From Planctomycetota bacterium (GTDB lineage: Bacteria > Planctomycetota > B15-G4 > JADJEK01): a stretch of DNA of 64,000 nucleotides. Below, one piece after another: positions 27,244 through 37,369 of the stretch (the first letter of the stretch is position 1; every line of letters starts with the position of its first letter). The notes beneath the pieces were generated by a model. The model saw nothing but the letters and a program-made list of their open reading frames with translations. It made no database searches and was not told the origin of the DNA. The position numbers and the translations under genes are program-made. Location: contig JADJEK010000001.1 in assembly GCA_016709145.1 (NCBI GenBank), positions 248,001 to 312,000 of the forward strand, written 5' to 3'.

Positions 27244-28011
27244 ATGCCCGCCAAGCCCACGAAGCCGCGCCACGCGATCGCGATCGTCGAGCGATTGCGC
27301 GATGCCGTCGATTCGCTCTCGTTCCGCGCTCCGGTCGCGCACGTCTACAACCCGCTCGTCTACGCATGGCCGTGTACACGCGCATATCTCGAGCGCTTCG
27401 CGCGCCGCGACATCGACGCGCTGTTCCTCGGCATGAACCCCGGACCGTTCGGCATGGCGCAGACCGGCGTGCCGTTCGGCGAGGTCGGGTTCGTGCGCGA
27501 TTGGATCGGCATCCACGAGCCGGTCGGCAAGCCGCCACGCGAACATCCCAAGCGGCCGATCGAGGGCTTCGAGTGCATGCGCAGCGAAGTCTCGGGGCAA
27601 CGCTTCTGGGGCTTCGCGAAGGAGCGCTTCACGACACCGGAGCGGTTCTTCCAGCGGTTCTTCGTCTGGAACTACTGCCCGCTCGTGTTCCTCGAGGACT
27701 CGGGCCGCAACCTCACGCCGGACAAGTTGCGGGAAGCCGAGCGACGCACGCTGTTCTCGCACTGCGACGATGCGTTGCGTGCATTGATCACGGAGCTGGC
27801 GCCGCGGCGAGTCGTCGGCATCGGCCGATTCGCACGACTGTGCCTCGAACGCGTGGTCGACGGCGCGATCGAAGTCGGCGAGATCTTGCATCCGAGCCCG
27901 GCGAGCCCGCTCGCGAACAAGGGCTGGGCGCCGCAGGTCGAGCGTCAGCTCACGGCGCTCGGCGTCGACGGGTTCACGACCCGCGCGTCAGCAGCTCGAA
28001 AGCCTTCTTGA
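27244..28011 (+). CDS. SMUG1-like single-strand-selective uracil-DNA glycosylase
   Basis: From ATG 27244 the 255-residue protein matches the SMUG1 group of the UDG superfamily. The catalytic motif 1 is in DALFLGMNPGPFGMAQTG, followed by VPFGEVGFVRDWIGI and SGQRFWGF, with FFVWNYCPLVFLE in the core. Motif 2 is EILHPSPASPLANKGW (His loop that inserts into DNA). It would remove uracil and oxidised pyrimidines from DNA. Its 3' end overlaps the convergent ECF sigma gene by 38 bp. Confidence 0.88.
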   Translation: MPAKPTKPRHAIAIVERLRDAVDSLSFRAPVAHVYNPLVYAWPCTRAYLERFARRDIDALFLGMNPGPFGMAQTGVPFGEVGFVRDWIGIHEPVGKPPREHPKRPIEGFECMRSEVSGQRFWGFAKERFTTPERFFQRFFVWNYCPLVFLEDSGRNLTPDKLREAERRTLFSHCDDALRALITELAPRRVVGIGRFARLCLERVVDGAIEVGEILHPSPASPLANKGWAPQVERQLTALGVDGFTTRASAARKPS

Positions 28012-28543
28012 ATCGCTCCATCGCGCGCCGACGCGCTTGTTCGGCCGCGTCGTAGGACACGCCGAGCAGCTTCGCGATCTGTTCGATCGGCATGCCGTCG
28101 GTCGAGTAACGCACGAGTTCCTGATCACGAGGCAGCAGCGTCTTCACGGCCTTGCCCGCGAGCTCGATCATCTCGCGCCGCATCGCGTACGTGGCCGGCC
28201 CCGTCATGTTCGCCGCGGGATCGACGCCGCTGCCGGCCCCGTTCGTCGTCGACGGCACCGCCGTGATGCGCAGCATGGCCCCGCCCTGGCGGCGCAACGC
28301 ACTCCAATACTTCTGGCGGTCGAGCACGTGTTGGCGCGCGACGATCTTCAACCAGTTGAAGAACTCACCGTCGGAGCGGATCTCGAGCTGGGCCGCCTGA
28401 CGCAGTGCACGCACGTGGACACCTTGAACGACGTCTTCGATCGACTCGCGCAGCAACAGCCCGCGGGCTTCACGCTCGAGGTACGCAGCGAGCGTGCCGC
28501 GCGTGCGCTCGAGCAGTGGTGTGAGTTCGGCTTCGGTCGCCAT
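27974..28543 (-). CDS. ECF-type RNA polymerase sigma factor
   Basis: From ATG 28543 the 189-residue protein has the two ECF regions. Sigma2 is LAAYLEREARGLLLRESIED through EFFNWLKIVARQHVLDRQKY. Sigma4 is KTLLPRDQELVRYSTDGMPI and EQIAKLLGVSYDAAEQARRR, a helix-turn-helix followed by RAMERFKKAF. The linker is Ser/Gly-rich. No anti-sigma gene is adjacent, which suggests a planctomycete ECF group controlled in another way. The start was taken at the ATG that begins the conserved part; the frame runs 156 bp further up without protein-like composition. Confidence 0.87.
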   Translation of the reverse strand: MATEAELTPLLERTRGTLAAYLEREARGLLLRESIEDVVQGVHVRALRQAAQLEIRSDGEFFNWLKIVARQHVLDRQKYWSALRRQGGAMLRITAVPSTTNGAGSGVDPAANMTGPATYAMRREMIELAGKAVKTLLPRDQELVRYSTDGMPIEQIAKLLGVSYDAAEQARRRAMERFKKAFELLTRGS

Positions 28544-28682
28544 GGGAGCGCGGATTCTGGCACCTCCGCCACGAGCCGCCAAGCGTTTGAGAGCTTGGAC
28601 TCGGTGGAACGCGGGGCCTCGCCGAGATGGTGAGCAGTGACGAGCACGGAGCGCGCACGGTAGTCCCTCGATCCTCGATCGG

Positions 28683-28724
28683 ACGAACGGCGCGAGCATC
28701 GGAACCGATGCTCGCGCCGTTCGT
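28683..28724 (-). terminator. Strong hairpin downstream of the Ser-rich lipoprotein gene
   Basis: A perfect 20-bp inverted repeat (28683-28702 with 28705-28724) leaves only two unpaired bases. It lies 26 bp past the lipoprotein stop on the minus strand. No T-run follows, so it may act with Rho or simply protect the 3' end. Confidence 0.6.
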
Positions 28725-28750
28725 CGCTCGGGATTCGATCCGGCGTGCGA

Positions 28751-29557
28751 TCAGGTCTTCTTGAAGTCGACCAGTTCCATCACGACGCCCTGAGCCTGGC
28801 CAGCGCCTTCGGACTCGACCTTGACCATGGTCCCGGGGACGTCGTCACTCATCCAGCTCTTCGTGATCGACTTCTCGCCGTTGATCGTGCAGGTGCCGCG
28901 CGTGACCTTGCACTTCACCGACTTGCCGGCGATCGTCAGCGACTCGTCGCCGAGTTCCTCGGTCGTGCAGTCGCTCTTCACGACTTCGCCTTCGTACTTC
29001 TTCATGTAACGCGCCGACCACATCAGCGACGCCGCCACGAGGCCGCCGTTCATGTAGGTCTTGTTCAGCATCAGCAGACGCTTGTCGTCGAGGTCCTTGA
29101 CCTCCTGCACCATCTCCATGCCGCCTTGCATCTTGTGGCGCACCATCCAGCCGACCTTCGCGTCGGACCAGGGCCACGACTCGGTGCCGCTGACGTCGAC
29201 CGAGTCCTTCGAGTTCTGCGCTTCGGTCGGCTCGGCGACCGAGTAGCCGCCCGCGCCCGAACCGCTCGAGTCCGAACCACCCGACATGCCAGCGCTCCCC
29301 GATGAATCGGCCGATGCGCTCGAACCCGTCCCGCCGCTGCTCGACCCCGAACCACCGCTCGTCGAGGTCGAACCACCACTCGAAGCGGAGCCGCCGGTGG
29401 ACGACGAACCGGTCGAGGACGACGCCGTGCTGCTGGCCTTGTTGGTGTCGGCTTCGCCGGTCCAGGACGAGAAGTCCGGCATCTTGAACTCGCCGTTCTG
29501 GCAACCGGACGCGGTGAGAGCGAGGACACCGAGCACGAACTTGGGAAGGTGACGCAT
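28751..29557 (-). CDS. Lipoprotein with long Ser/Gly linker and C-terminal domain of unknown function
   Basis: ATG 29557 has an AGGAG site 8 nt upstream. The 268-residue product has a lipobox (VLALTASGC, Cys near 19), then a low-complexity Ser/Gly/Thr linker (about 38-105) that would reach across the envelope. A ~150-residue folded domain follows (WPWSDAKVGWMVRHKMQGGM, YMKKYEGEVVKSDC, KSVKCKVTRGTC, SWMSDDVPGTMVKVES). Three Cys suggest a disulfide. The domain is not one I can name. The following gene on the same strand is the ECF sigma factor, ~200 bp away behind the hairpin at 28683-28724, so it is transcribed on its own. Confidence 0.78.
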   Translation of the reverse strand: MRHLPKFVLGVLALTASGCQNGEFKMPDFSSWTGEADTNKASSTASSSTGSSSTGGSASSGGSTSTSGGSGSSSGGTGSSASADSSGSAGMSGGSDSSGSGAGGYSVAEPTEAQNSKDSVDVSGTESWPWSDAKVGWMVRHKMQGGMEMVQEVKDLDDKRLLMLNKTYMNGGLVAASLMWSARYMKKYEGEVVKSDCTTEELGDESLTIAGKSVKCKVTRGTCTINGEKSITKSWMSDDVPGTMVKVESEGAGQAQGVVMELVDFKKT

Positions 29558-29712
29558 GGGGGAAACTCCTGAAGGTCTCGCGTTGCAATGGACTGTGTCT
29601 GCTCTCGAAGATCCACGCGCGCGAACGAACGTCACGCGGGAAACTCGATGACCAAGGTCGAAAGGCCCGCGCCATGGCCCGGTTCGCAGTGCGGACGGTG
29701 CATCGGGTTCGC

Positions 29713-30501
29713 TCACGGGAGCGCCAGGACGTCGACGGCGAATTCCTGGACGTACGCAGCGACCTCGCGCCGCAGCCCATGCCCGCCTTCGTACACGTGG
29801 AGGCGCGCGTCGAAACCATGTCCACGGAGCACGTCGATCGCGGCCTGTTGCGGCTCGAGCCGGACCTGCGAGTCGGACTTGCCGTGGATCGCGAGCACAC
29901 GGAGACCGCTCGCGGCTCGCAGCGCATCCGGCGTGAGCACCTCGGTCTTGATCCGACAGGAGACCGCGACGAGTCCCGCGAATCGTCGCGGTTCGGTCAG
30001 GGCCCACAGCCCCGCCAGATATCCCCCTTGCGAGTACCCGAGCAGCACGACGCGCGAGGCATCGAGACCATGCCGCGCAGCGGCGTCGTCGAGCACGCGG
30101 GACACGTGGTCGGACGCCGTGCGACACGACGCCACGAACGCCGGCTGATCTCCCGTGAACTGGTACCAAGCGTGGCCGATGCGCGCCGACTCGCCGGGCT
30201 TCTGCGCGCGGACTTCGACCGGATACGGAGCATCCGGTGCAAGAACCGCGAGACCGCTCGCGGTCAGGTGGGAGAACCGCGCCAGCATGCGCTCGCCGTC
30301 CTCGGAGAAGCCGTGCAGCACGACCAGCACCGGCGTTGGTGCGTCGGTCGTCGCGGCCGGCAGGGCCAAGGCGTAGCCGACGTCGTGCGTGAACGCGATC
30401 GATCCTCGCAGCACTCGATTCGGATCGCCGTCGGTCAAACGCACCCTCGTTCGCGGAGTCGGGTTCGTGCGCAGGGTACTGCGGGGCGTCGAGTCGTCCA
30501 T
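29713..30501 (-). CDS. Alpha/beta hydrolase, phospholipase/carboxylesterase type
   Basis: The 262-residue protein has the fold's key points in order: VLVVLHGFSEDGERML (oxyanion HG), LAVLAPDAPYPV, the nucleophile elbow VLLGYSQGGYLAG (GxSxG), the acid in VLAIHGKSDSQVRLE, and the catalytic His in VYEGGHGLRRE. The size and HGFSEDG/GYSQGG motifs place it with acyl-protein-thioesterase-like esterases. No signal peptide is visible, so it is probably cytoplasmic. The 30501 start is kept, though the first ~30 residues are weakly conserved in character and a later start is possible. Confidence 0.82.
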   Translation of the reverse strand: MDDSTPRSTLRTNPTPRTRVRLTDGDPNRVLRGSIAFTHDVGYALALPAATTDAPTPVLVVLHGFSEDGERMLARFSHLTASGLAVLAPDAPYPVEVRAQKPGESARIGHAWYQFTGDQPAFVASCRTASDHVSRVLDDAAARHGLDASRVVLLGYSQGGYLAGLWALTEPRRFAGLVAVSCRIKTEVLTPDALRAASGLRVLAIHGKSDSQVRLEPQQAAIDVLRGHGFDARLHVYEGGHGLRREVAAYVQEFAVDVLALP

Positions 30502-30616
30502 GCGTCACAGCGTCCCTGGCGCGCACCATGCCTCCCCGTCCGTCGACTTGTTAACGTGCGGCGCGGCCTCGCCGCGAACTCGCACAACGCGCACCACGCT
30601 TCGGAGCGGATCCCCC

Positions 30617-32026
<1,410 letters not shown>

Positions 32027-32080
32027 CCGGAGACGGCGAGGGGTCGCAGCCGGAACTCGGAAGCGCCCGATGTCGACGCT

Positions 32081-32114
32081 GGGGACAGACCCCAATGAGA
32101 TGGGGACTGTCCCC
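32081..32114. repeat. GGGGACAGACCCCA palindromic motif with inverted partner
   Basis: GGGGACAGACCCCA (32081-32094) is followed six bases later by TGGGGACTGTCCCC (32101-32114), which is its near-perfect reverse complement. The pair can form a 14-bp hairpin with one mismatch and may end the M20 peptidase transcript. The first half recurs exactly at 38734-38747, which suggests a dispersed REP-like element. Confidence 0.65.
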
Positions 32115-32259
32115 GTTCCTTTCTTGGGGTCCGTCGCCGCCGTCGTTCGCCGGTGCGAGTGACTCGGGTCCGGCTGCTCGCTCTTTTCGCGAGCGCGACG
32201 TCAAGTTCATGGATCGTGGTGCCCGATGACCGGACCACTCGTGGTTCCGGGAGTCGTCC

Positions 32260-33567
32260 ATGGTCCGTCCCACTTCGGCGCGCGCCCCCTCGACGTTCGC
32301 GTACGTCGCGATCAGCTTCGTGTTCGCAAGCATCGGTGCACGCGGGCATGCCCAAACGGTCGAGTTCTCGGCGAACCACGTGTTCGCGTCGGCATTCGCC
32401 GACAAGCAGATCCTGGAGTTCGACGAGCACGGCGCCCTCGTGCGTGCGTTCGACCTCGCGAGCGGGCCGAACATCAATCCCGTCGGTATCTCGTTCGGAC
32501 CGAACGGTCAGCTCTACGTCGGATCCGGCTACACGGCGACGATCGTGGCGCTGGACGGAAGTGGTGAGGTCCAAAGCTCGATCAGCAACGGCGCGATCCT
32601 GAACGTCGAAGCCGTCGAGTTCGACACGATCGGACGCCCGCTCGTCACGAGTTACAACTACGGCGACCTCGTGCTGTTGTCGCACGACGGCCTTTCGTCG
32701 ACGCAGCTCTACGACGGATCCACTCCGCTCTTCGACCTCGAGATCGACAACTTCGGCTTCCTCGTGACGTCGGCAGGCGCGCTCGGGCATTCGAAGTACT
32801 TCGACATCGACGGCTCCACTCCATTGACCAACGGGGCGTCGCTGGCGCTCGCGCCGCCGGCATCGACCCCTCACGGCGTCGCCGTCGAGTTCGGGAACAC
32901 TGCGGCGGTCGGCGATCCCGCGAACACTCGAGTCGTGCGCGGAACGAGTTGGTTCGGCACCGCGCCCGAACCGGTCGCGGTTCCGCTCGCCGGCTACACG
33001 ATCGAAGACGTCGACTTCGCACCGGACGGTCGCCTCTTCGTGGTCGATGCGAGCGAGGCGGAGATCATCGCCGTCGATGGGGACGGGAACGGCGACGTGT
33101 TCGCGACCGCCCCGAGCAACTCGGCGTACCTCCTCTATCTCGCCATCGCACCGTTCCGCTTCGACGCCATCGTGCGAGGCCGCGTTCGCGACGGTTCGGG
33201 CGAGATGGTGGAGATCCTCGAGAACGCCGTCGTCTCGATCCAACCGGCTTCGCGTCGCGTGATGTTCCACTTCACCGACGATCCGCTCGATGCGGCCGAC
33301 TTCGTGTCGGTGACCGGACTCGATCGATTCGTCGCGAACGGCAAGGTGAGCGGCATCGAAGCCCCGGGATCGACGCGGTCGTTCCAAGCTCGCGCCCCGC
33401 GCGACAACAAGGCGCGCAACGACGTCGCGGTCACCTGCGACTACAAGCGCAAGTTCGACGACGCCGGATTCGAGCGCGTCGTGTCCGCATCGGGCTCGCT
33501 GTGGTGCGGCGGGGCCGACACGCAGATCCACCTGACGTACAAGACGAAGAAGGTGAAGAACCCATGA
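32260..33567 (+). CDS. Secreted NHL/SMP-30-like beta-propeller protein (first of a pair)
   Basis: The 435-residue protein starts with a signal peptide (TFAYVAISFVFASIGARGHA). It then shows propeller-like repeats with 'FDEHGALVRAFDL', 'ISFGPNGQLYVGSGYTATIV', 'FDTIGRPLVTSYNYGDLVLL' and 'DFAPDGRLFVVDASEAEIIA', the NHL/SMP-30 blade pattern. A C-terminal ~140-residue non-propeller domain holds two Cys (VAVTCDYKRKF, SLWCGGADT) and ends in a Lys-rich tail. The stop overlaps the start of the next, related gene. Function unknown; probably secreted. Confidence 0.75.
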   Translation: MVRPTSARAPSTFAYVAISFVFASIGARGHAQTVEFSANHVFASAFADKQILEFDEHGALVRAFDLASGPNINPVGISFGPNGQLYVGSGYTATIVALDGSGEVQSSISNGAILNVEAVEFDTIGRPLVTSYNYGDLVLLSHDGLSSTQLYDGSTPLFDLEIDNFGFLVTSAGALGHSKYFDIDGSTPLTNGASLALAPPASTPHGVAVEFGNTAAVGDPANTRVVRGTSWFGTAPEPVAVPLAGYTIEDVDFAPDGRLFVVDASEAEIIAVDGDGNGDVFATAPSNSAYLLYLAIAPFRFDAIVRGRVRDGSGEMVEILENAVVSIQPASRRVMFHFTDDPLDAADFVSVTGLDRFVANGKVSGIEAPGSTRSFQARAPRDNKARNDVAVTCDYKRKFDDAGFERVVSASGSLWCGGADTQIHLTYKTKKVKNP

Positions 33568-34814
33568 TGCGCCGCCTCTTGGTTTCGCTTGCGCTGACAC
33601 TCCTCCCGACGATCGTCCCCGCCGCGCAGGGTGGCGAGTTCCGACCTGGCCGCCCGTTCGTGTTGGCGTACGACCTCGACACCGGCTTGGTCTGCGTCGC
33701 GGAACTCACGGAAACCGGGGCGCTCGCGCGCTGCTTCGGGTCCGGCTTCGCGATGGACGTGGCGAGTGCGCTGCAGTTCATGCCGGACGGTTCGCTGATC
33801 GTGCTGTGTGGTCCGTACAACCTCGGTTACATCTTCAACGCCGCGGGAACTCTGACCGGCACGATGACGCTGACGGCCGGTTCGAGCGGCGGTTCGACGA
33901 TCAGCAATCGAGGCTGGCTCTACTACACGGAGCCGGGCGTCGATGCGGTCGTCGAGCGCCGTTACAGCATCACCAACAAGACGTCCGTCGGCGTCTACGG
34001 CGGTGACGTCCCGCTCGATCTCGAGGTCGACTCCTTGGATCGTTTGGTGTTCTCGTCGTTCGGGACCGATCGCATCATCCGCTTCGACGCCACGACCGGC
34101 ATCGCGGAAACGCTCGGCGACGACACCACGACCGGCGACGTGACTCGCCTCGCGGTCACGTGGGACGACGACATCTTCGCACTGCGCTCCGGGAGCAACT
34201 CGATCGCTCTGATCCGCGATGACGGCGTGACGACCGATGTCGTCGACGTGGCCGCCGTGACGCCGACCGACATCGCGATCGCCGCGGACGGCACGGTCGC
34301 CGTGCTGTCCCGTGACACGCACGAAATCATCCACGTCGATCCCGCGTCGAAGTCCGTCGTTCGCCGGGTCGAGTACCCGGCGAACCTGTACGCACTCCAC
34401 CTCGCGTACGCACCCTCGTACTTCGACGCCAAGGTGAAGAGCGTCATGTTGCCCGACGACGAGACCTTGGCGCCGATCACCACGACCATCAAAGGCGCCC
34501 GCTTCGCGATGGACTCCGGCCGCGGCTGCGTGACGTTGACGATCCCGCCCACGTACGTGTCCGCGGACCAGGTGCCGTCGTTCTTCTCGAGCCCCGTGAC
34601 GCTCCGACTGCAGCCGGGCTTCACGTCCGGCAAGCCGTTGCCGACGTCGGGCTTCGGCACGAGCGGTGGTGGCTACTTCTCGATGGCGACGGAGGTCACG
34701 AGCAAGGCCGGCAAGCCCGGCAACCCTCAACTGACCCGGCTGAAGGGCTCGCTCGACTTCTTCGGGATCGACGCCGCCCACCTCGAGTTCACGACGACCA
34801 AACGGCGCAAGTAG
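33564..34814 (+). CDS. Secreted beta-propeller protein (second of a pair)
   Basis: ATG 33564 overlaps the previous stop (ATGA). A second in-frame ATG directly follows, so either may be used. The 416-residue product has a signal peptide (LLVSLALTLLPTIVPAAQ) and blade-like repeats (ALQFMPDGSLIVLCGPYNLG, LDLEVDSLDRLVFSSFGTDR, DIAIAADGTVAVLSRDTHEI). A C-terminal domain in which YAPSYFDAKVKSVMLPDDE corresponds to IAPFRFDAIVRGRVRDGSG of the first protein marks the pair as paralogues. The Lys/Arg C-terminal end is also shared. Translational coupling suggests the two act together outside the cell. Confidence 0.73.
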   Translation: MMRRLLVSLALTLLPTIVPAAQGGEFRPGRPFVLAYDLDTGLVCVAELTETGALARCFGSGFAMDVASALQFMPDGSLIVLCGPYNLGYIFNAAGTLTGTMTLTAGSSGGSTISNRGWLYYTEPGVDAVVERRYSITNKTSVGVYGGDVPLDLEVDSLDRLVFSSFGTDRIIRFDATTGIAETLGDDTTTGDVTRLAVTWDDDIFALRSGSNSIALIRDDGVTTDVVDVAAVTPTDIAIAADGTVAVLSRDTHEIIHVDPASKSVVRRVEYPANLYALHLAYAPSYFDAKVKSVMLPDDETLAPITTTIKGARFAMDSGRGCVTLTIPPTYVSADQVPSFFSSPVTLRLQPGFTSGKPLPTSGFGTSGGGYFSMATEVTSKAGKPGNPQLTRLKGSLDFFGIDAAHLEFTTTKRRK

Positions 34815-34866
34815 CGCGGTGGGGGCAACGGTCGAATTGCGCGCCGGCTGGTAACCTGCGCGCACC

Positions 34867-36495
34867 ATGACCCAGTCGATCCACACCCCGCCCCCGCCGA
34901 CCAACGATCCGATCAAGACCTACGCGCCGGGCTCGCCCGAACGCGCCGAGTTGAAGGCCGCGATCGCGGCGCAACGCGGCTCGCCGGTCGAGATCCCGCT
35001 GCTCATCGGCGGCAAGGAAGTCCGCACCGATCGCGTCGTCGACGTCCGCGAACCGCATGCGCACGCGAGGAAGCTGGCGCGCGCGCACCTCGGCGATCGC
35101 GAACACGTGCAAGCCGCGATCCAGGCCGCGACGGCCGCGTCGCACGAGTGGTCGCGCATGGCGTTCACGGACCGCGCGGCCATCTTCTTGAAGGCCGCCG
35201 ATCTGCTCGCCGGTCCGTACCGCGCGGCCGCGAACGCCGCGACGATGCTCGGCCAGAGCAAGACCGTGGTCCAGGCCGAGATCGACTCGGCCTGCGAGCT
35301 GATCGACTTCTTCCGCTTCAACGTCCACTACGCCGCGCAGATCCTGGCGCAGCAGCCGGGCTCGAACGCCGGGATGTGGAACCACGTCGAGTACCGCAAC
35401 CTCGAGGGGTTCGTGCTCGCGGTCACGCCGTTCAACTTCACGGCGATCGGCGGCAACCTGCCGACGGCTCCCGCGCTGATGGGCAACGTCGTGGTGTGGA
35501 AGCCGGCGACGACGGCGCTGCACTCGAACTGGGTCGTCATGAAGATCCTGCGCGAGGCCGGGTTGCCCGACGGCGTGATCAACTTCGTGCCGTGCGATGG
35601 CCCGACGCTCGGCGACGCGGCGCTGCCCCATCGCGACCTCGCGGGCGTCCACTTCACGGGATCGACCGGTGTCTTCAACCGCATGTGGAAGACCGTCGGC
35701 GAGAGCATGGCGAACTACAAGTCCTACCCGCGCCTCGTCGGCGAGACCGGCGGCAAGGACTTCGTGTTCGCGCATCCGTCGGCCGACGTCGACGCGCTGG
35801 TCATCGCCTTGTTGCGCGGCGCGTTCGAGTACCAAGGCCAGAAGTGCTCGGCCGCGAGCCGCGCGTACATCCCGCAATCGCTGTGGAACGTCGTGCGCGA
35901 CCGCCTCGTCGCCGAGACCCAGAAGATCGCGATGGGCGACGTGGCCGACTTCCGCACGTTCATGGGCGCCGTCATCGACGAGAAGTCGTTCGACAATTGC
36001 GCGCGCTACATCGACGCGGCGAAGGCGAAGGGCGCGAAGATCCTGACCGGCGGCGCGTGCGACAAGTCGGTCGGCTGGTTCGTGCCGCCGACGCTGATCC
36101 AAAGCGACGATCCGCGTTCGGTCACGATGTGCGACGAGATCTTCGGACCGATCCTGACGGTGTTCGTCTACGCCGACGCGAAGCTCGACGAAGCGCTCGA
36201 ACTCTGCGATACGACGTCGCCGTACGCGCTGACCGGCGCGGTCTTCGCCCAGGATCGTGCCGCCATCGTGAAGATGGCCGATCGACTGCGTCACGCGGCC
36301 GGCAACTTCTACGTCAACGACAAGCCGACCGGGGCCGTCGTCGGTCAACAGCCGTTCGGCGGCGCGCGCGCGTCCGGCACCAACGACAAGGCCGGTTCGT
36401 TCCTGAACCTGATCCGCTGGACCAGCGTCCGCACGGTGAAGGAGACGTTCGTGCCACCCAAGGACTGGTCCTACCCGCACATGCGGGAGGCGTGA
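34867..36495 (+). CDS. pruA: L-glutamate gamma-semialdehyde (1-pyrroline-5-carboxylate) dehydrogenase
   Basis: The 542-residue enzyme matches stand-alone P5C dehydrogenases. Segments include VTPFNFTAIGGNLPTAPAL, NVVVWKPATTALHSNW (NAD site), VHFTGSTGVFNRMW, the catalytic Glu in VGETGGKDFVF and the catalytic Cys in YQGQKCSAASRAYIP. EIFGPILTVFVY and GGARASGTNDKAGS close the active site. It oxidises the semialdehyde from proline to glutamate. No proline dehydrogenase is next to it; an amino-acid-type binding protein starts 4 bp downstream and may supply substrate. Confidence 0.95.
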   Translation: MTQSIHTPPPPTNDPIKTYAPGSPERAELKAAIAAQRGSPVEIPLLIGGKEVRTDRVVDVREPHAHARKLARAHLGDREHVQAAIQAATAASHEWSRMAFTDRAAIFLKAADLLAGPYRAAANAATMLGQSKTVVQAEIDSACELIDFFRFNVHYAAQILAQQPGSNAGMWNHVEYRNLEGFVLAVTPFNFTAIGGNLPTAPALMGNVVVWKPATTALHSNWVVMKILREAGLPDGVINFVPCDGPTLGDAALPHRDLAGVHFTGSTGVFNRMWKTVGESMANYKSYPRLVGETGGKDFVFAHPSADVDALVIALLRGAFEYQGQKCSAASRAYIPQSLWNVVRDRLVAETQKIAMGDVADFRTFMGAVIDEKSFDNCARYIDAAKAKGAKILTGGACDKSVGWFVPPTLIQSDDPRSVTMCDEIFGPILTVFVYADAKLDEALELCDTTSPYALTGAVFAQDRAAIVKMADRLRHAAGNFYVNDKPTGAVVGQQPFGGARASGTNDKAGSFLNLIRWTSVRTVKETFVPPKDWSYPHMREA

Positions 36496-36499
36496 TCCG

Positions 36500-37237
36500 G
36501 TGGATCGACGACACGCACTCGCCCTGTTCGCTCTGACCGCGGTCGTCGCCTGCGCGGCGCCGCGCCGCGACGACACGTTCGTCGTCGCCTGCGACTTCGA
36601 CAATCCTCCGTTCGCGTTCGTCGCGGCCGACGGCACGTTGGCCGGGCGCGACGTCGAGATGATGGAGCGCATCGCGCAAGAAGTCGGCCTCACGCTCGAG
36701 TGGCGCAAGCTGCCGTTCGACGAACTCCTCGACGCGGTCGCCGGTGACGAAGTCGACGCCGCGTGTGCGACGCTCGGGATCACCGAGGAGCGCGAACGCG
36801 TCGTCGCGTTCTCGATGCCGTACTACGAAACGCGGATCGCGTGTCTCGTCCGCAAGGGGACCGGCGAGCCGACGACATTGGCCGACCTCGACGGCATGAA
36901 GGTCGCGGCCGGCCGCGGCACGACGTCCGAGGCGGCGTTGACATCGGTGCTGCCGCGCGCGATCGCCGTGGTCACTGCGAAAGCTCCGAAACCGACGCGC
37001 GAGCGGCTGCGTCTGAAGGAGATCGACGCGGCCGTGATGGACGGTCCGGACGCCGACGATCTGGCGGCAGCGCACCCCGAGACGTTCCGCGTGATCGACA
37101 AGCCGCTCGCCGTCGAGCGCTACGCGATCGCGCTGACGCGCACGAACGGCGCGCTGAAGGAAGAGGTCGATGCGGCCATCGAGCGATTGCGGACGAAAGG
37201 TTGGCTGGACGCGCTCGACGGCCGTTGGGGGCTGTGA
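36500..37237 (+). CDS. Amino-acid ABC transporter substrate-binding lipoprotein (family 3)
   Basis: A GTG start at 36500 lies 4 bp after the pruA stop. The 245-residue product has a signal with a probable lipobox (LFALTAVVAC). The class-3 binding-protein fold follows: FVVACDFDNPPFAFVAADGT, LAGRDVEMMERIAQEVG, DAACATLGITEERERVVAFS, MPYYETRIACLVRKG, and late ERYAIALTRTN and LRTKGWLDAL. These match the polar-amino-acid HisJ/FliY group. No permease or ATPase gene is adjacent, so it may serve a distant transporter or act as a sensor. The coupling to pruA hints at proline or glutamate. Confidence 0.85.
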   Translation: MDRRHALALFALTAVVACAAPRRDDTFVVACDFDNPPFAFVAADGTLAGRDVEMMERIAQEVGLTLEWRKLPFDELLDAVAGDEVDAACATLGITEERERVVAFSMPYYETRIACLVRKGTGEPTTLADLDGMKVAAGRGTTSEAALTSVLPRAIAVVTAKAPKPTRERLRLKEIDAAVMDGPDADDLAAAHPETFRVIDKPLAVERYAIALTRTNGALKEEVDAAIERLRTKGWLDALDGRWGL

Positions 37238-37369
37238 TCCGCGACGCGCGCGTGCGGATCTCGCCGTTGCCGCCGCGTTCGCTGCTGGTTTGAATCGAGT
37301 CGTCACGCGCCGCCGCGCTACCGTGGCGGCCCCGGCGCCCGTGGCTCTCGACGATGTTGGTCGACTCCG

